A stretch of DNA of 14,302 bases from Candidatus Woesearchaeota archaeon (GTDB lineage: Archaea > Nanobdellota > Nanobdellia > Woesearchaeales > JAGWAF01): contig JAFGCE010000042.1 in NCBI GenBank assembly GCA_016932755.1, positions 1 through 14,302 on the forward strand. Reading direction: 5' to 3'. Position numbers and translations under genes: made by a program. Below the pieces are notes generated by a model. That model worked only from the letters and a program-made list of their open reading frames with translations, made no database searches and had not been told where the DNA came from. Of this stretch, positions 13,104 through 14,302 are shown one piece after another (position 1 is the stretch's first letter; the number at the start of each line of letters is the position of its first letter).

Positions 13104-13131
13104 AATAATGCATAAAATTGTTCGCTTTTTT

Positions 13132-13167
13132 CCGTTCGGAATAGTTTTACCAAATTATTCCGAAAGG
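13132..13167. repeat. Long perfect palindrome upstream of the integrase cassette
   Basis: Bases 13135-13147 (TTCGGAATAGTTT) pair with 13152-13164 (AAATTATTCCGAA): 13 base pairs with one G-U and a 4-nt loop TACC. Two more C-G pairs follow outside one mismatch. TTCCG also occurs at 13130-13134, giving three CGGAA half-sites in 35 bases. It ends about 60 nt before the ParB-like gene. It may be an operator or recombination accessory site, or a hairpin in the 5' leader. Confidence 0.6.
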
Positions 13168-13227
13168 TTGCAGAATTTTTGCTGAACTTCGCATACCAGA
13201 CACTATAAAAACGAAGGTGAACACAAA

Positions 13228-13620
13228 ATGTTTGGAATGAAAAAAAATGTATTTCAGAAAGCAGATATGGTGAGGCAGTTAGTGAATAATTGCATAGGTC
13301 AGGAATGCTCTGACAAGCAGACTTTAAGTCTTTTAGGCAGAGCTAGCTCTTATGACCAAGGACATACAAAAACTGCTTCAGATCAAGTCAGAACAGTCCT
13401 GACAGCATTTAAGACAAAAGGCATAAACACAAATACAGCTTACAAATATGTGAAGATGTCTTTAGTGCCTGCACATATAAGAGAGAAAATCTATAATAGA
13501 AAAATAAGCACACATAGGGCATTATCTTTGGCTTCTAGTCAGGAAGCTCAAAGGAGAGTAGAACTAGAGAATAAGATATTTGATTATGGGATGAAAGCTA
13601 TAAAGGGGTTGAGAAAATGA
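13228..13620 (+). CDS. ParB-like helix-turn-helix protein of the integrase cassette
   Basis: A 130-residue basic protein. Residues 66-103 (INTNTAYKYVKMSLVPAHIR, then EKIYNRKISTHRALSLAS) match the pattern of the ParB/KorB DNA-binding region, where a helix-turn-helix is followed by VP-X-X-I-R-E-X-I and the K-I-S-X-X-H-A-X-X-L motif. The N-terminal nuclease-like domain of true ParB (with GxRR) is missing; the first 60 residues are of unknown fold. The C-terminus is helical (QEAQRRVELENKIFDYGMKA). GAAGGTGA (13213-13220) lies 7 nt before the ATG. It overlaps the integrase by 4 nt (ATGA), so both are made together. It may bind the palindrome upstream and act as repressor or recombination accessory factor. 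Assignment rests on motif pattern only. Confidence 0.65.
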   Translation: MFGMKKNVFQKADMVRQLVNNCIGQECSDKQTLSLLGRASSYDQGHTKTASDQVRTVLTAFKTKGINTNTAYKYVKMSLVPAHIREKIYNRKISTHRALSLASSQEAQRRVELENKIFDYGMKAIKGLRK

Positions 13621-14302
13621 GCCTAACAGTACCAGATGTATTTGACCCTGACATGCTCAATGTCATATTCAATAAGATAAACAATCCTAAATATTTTGTA
13701 GGTTGTCTTCTAGGTTTTTTCTGTGGGATGCGTATTGGAGAAGTATGTAGACTGAAAAAAGAAGATATTAGCCTAAAGAACATGACATTGAAAGTTGTCA
13801 AGGGAAAGTTCAAGAAAGATAGAATAATACCTATACCCCCTCAGCTGAAAGAAGTTCTTGAAGCACATCTTGAAATCTATAAAGATGAAGTGTACATGTT
13901 CCCTTCAAGACTTCATGCATCAGACCATATATGCACTAGACAGATGTCTCAATATTTCAGCAATGCTCTAGAGAAATCTGGATATGATTTTGTTGCATAT
14001 AAAGATAAGACCGGAGCACCTAGATACAAATATCATTTCCATACATTTAGGCACAGCTATGCAACATATCTTCTTAACAACAATGTTGACATCAGAGACA
14101 TCCAGGCTTTGTTAGGACATGCAAACATCATGGCAACACAGATATATACTCATGTCAGTTATGAGAGAAAGAAAGATGTGGTCAAGAGAGTATTTGATAA
14201 TGAGAAAGAAGCAGTTCCAGAGACATACAACATGCAGAAACAAGAGCAGATACAACCACAACAAAATATAAATCAGACTGCACAGATGAACATGTTTGCT
14301 AC
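13617..14302 (+). CDS. Tyrosine recombinase/integrase, 3' end outside window
   Basis: Site-specific recombinase of the tyrosine (phage integrase/Xer) family; 228 codons are visible, with no stop before the window end. The catalytic set is complete: Arg39 in CGMRIGEV, a Lys in the KGKFKKDR hairpin (62-69), His142-X2-Arg145 in HFHTFRHS, His168 in LLGHAN and the nucleophile Tyr177 in IYTHVS. The protein begins directly at the catalytic domain (VPDVFDPDMLNVIF); the N-terminal core-binding domain of ordinary integrases is absent. After the catalytic domain there is a Gln/Asn-rich tail (about 200-228, including QEQIQPQQNINQ). Arginine is mostly AGA here, whereas the core genes favour AGG, and the region looks more AT-rich, consistent with a mobile element. 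Confidence 0.9.
   Translation, partial: MSLTVPDVFDPDMLNVIFNKINNPKYFVGCLLGFFCGMRIGEVCRLKKEDISLKNMTLKVVKGKFKKDRIIPIPPQLKEVLEAHLEIYKDEVYMFPSRLHASDHICTRQMSQYFSNALEKSGYDFVAYKDKTGAPRYKYHFHTFRHSYATYLLNNNVDIRDIQALLGHANIMATQIYTHVSYERKKDVVKRVFDNEKEAVPETYNMQKQEQIQPQQNINQTAQMNMFA

Noticed and set aside
13020..13105. A complete tRNA gene next to the integrase.
   Set aside because: A T-loop-like sequence exists, but there is no matching acceptor stem, D-arm or anticodon arm at the right spacing.
13203..13210. TATA-like CTATAAAA as promoter of the ParB-like gene.
   Set aside because: It is only about 20 nt before the ATG, so transcription would start at or inside the coding region, leaving the good ribosome binding site unused.
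1..14302. CRISPR arrays, insertion sequences or rRNA genes.
   Set aside because: No spaced direct repeats, transposase-like frames other than the tyrosine recombinase, or rRNA-like segments were seen.

Overview
The window reads as archaeal. It carries a split RNA polymerase large subunit (rpoA1 followed by rpoA2), an L30e-NusA pair behind it, a transcription factor B, an archaeal-type uS12, TATA boxes about 25-30 nt upstream of many start codons (leaderless starts), GGTGA-type ribosome binding sites and oligo-T terminators. Compact genes, 0-4 nt gene junctions, an archaeal lipoprotein with a lipobox, a bacterial-type MetK and many small orphan genes suggest a DPANN archaeon of the Woesearchaeota/Pacearchaeota kind. 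That placement is an inference from style, not from a phylogeny.

Layout. 1-3512 (+): the 3' part of rpoA1, then rpoA2, rpl30e and nusA, the conserved archaeal RNA polymerase operon. In many archaea this operon continues into rps12, rps7 and EF-1alpha; here it stops at nusA and rps12 lies about 5.5 kb further on. 3513-6575: five genes, mostly on the minus strand. They are an orphan, a plus-strand protein that looks like a modified PD-(D/E)XK nuclease, another orphan, ribose-5-phosphate isomerase B and a SAM-dependent methyltransferase-like protein. 6576-9470 (+): transcription factor B, a dehydrogenase resembling the long fungal-type prephenate dehydrogenase (TyrA/Tyr1), and uS12 from its own leaderless promoter.

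9473-12936 (-): a small orphan; a two-gene unit of a small two-helix membrane protein with a Cys-rich outside loop and a CopC-like lipoprotein; a protein with two zinc ribbons; a hyper-acidic 23-residue mini-gene with its own promoter, leader hairpin, Shine-Dalgarno and oligo-T terminator; bacterial-type S-adenosylmethionine synthetase; and a 98-residue orphan. 12937-13227 is a structured intergenic region with a 13-bp palindrome. 13228-14302 (+) is the start of what looks like an integrated element: a ParB-like helix-turn-helix protein overlapping (ATGA) a tyrosine recombinase that runs off the window.

Core information processing dominates the left half. The right half is accessory: cell-surface proteins, small orphans and an integrase cassette. 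The points most worth a second look are the acidic mini-gene at 11138-11209, the fungal-like TyrA beside TFB, and the palindrome/ParB-like/integrase module at the right edge.
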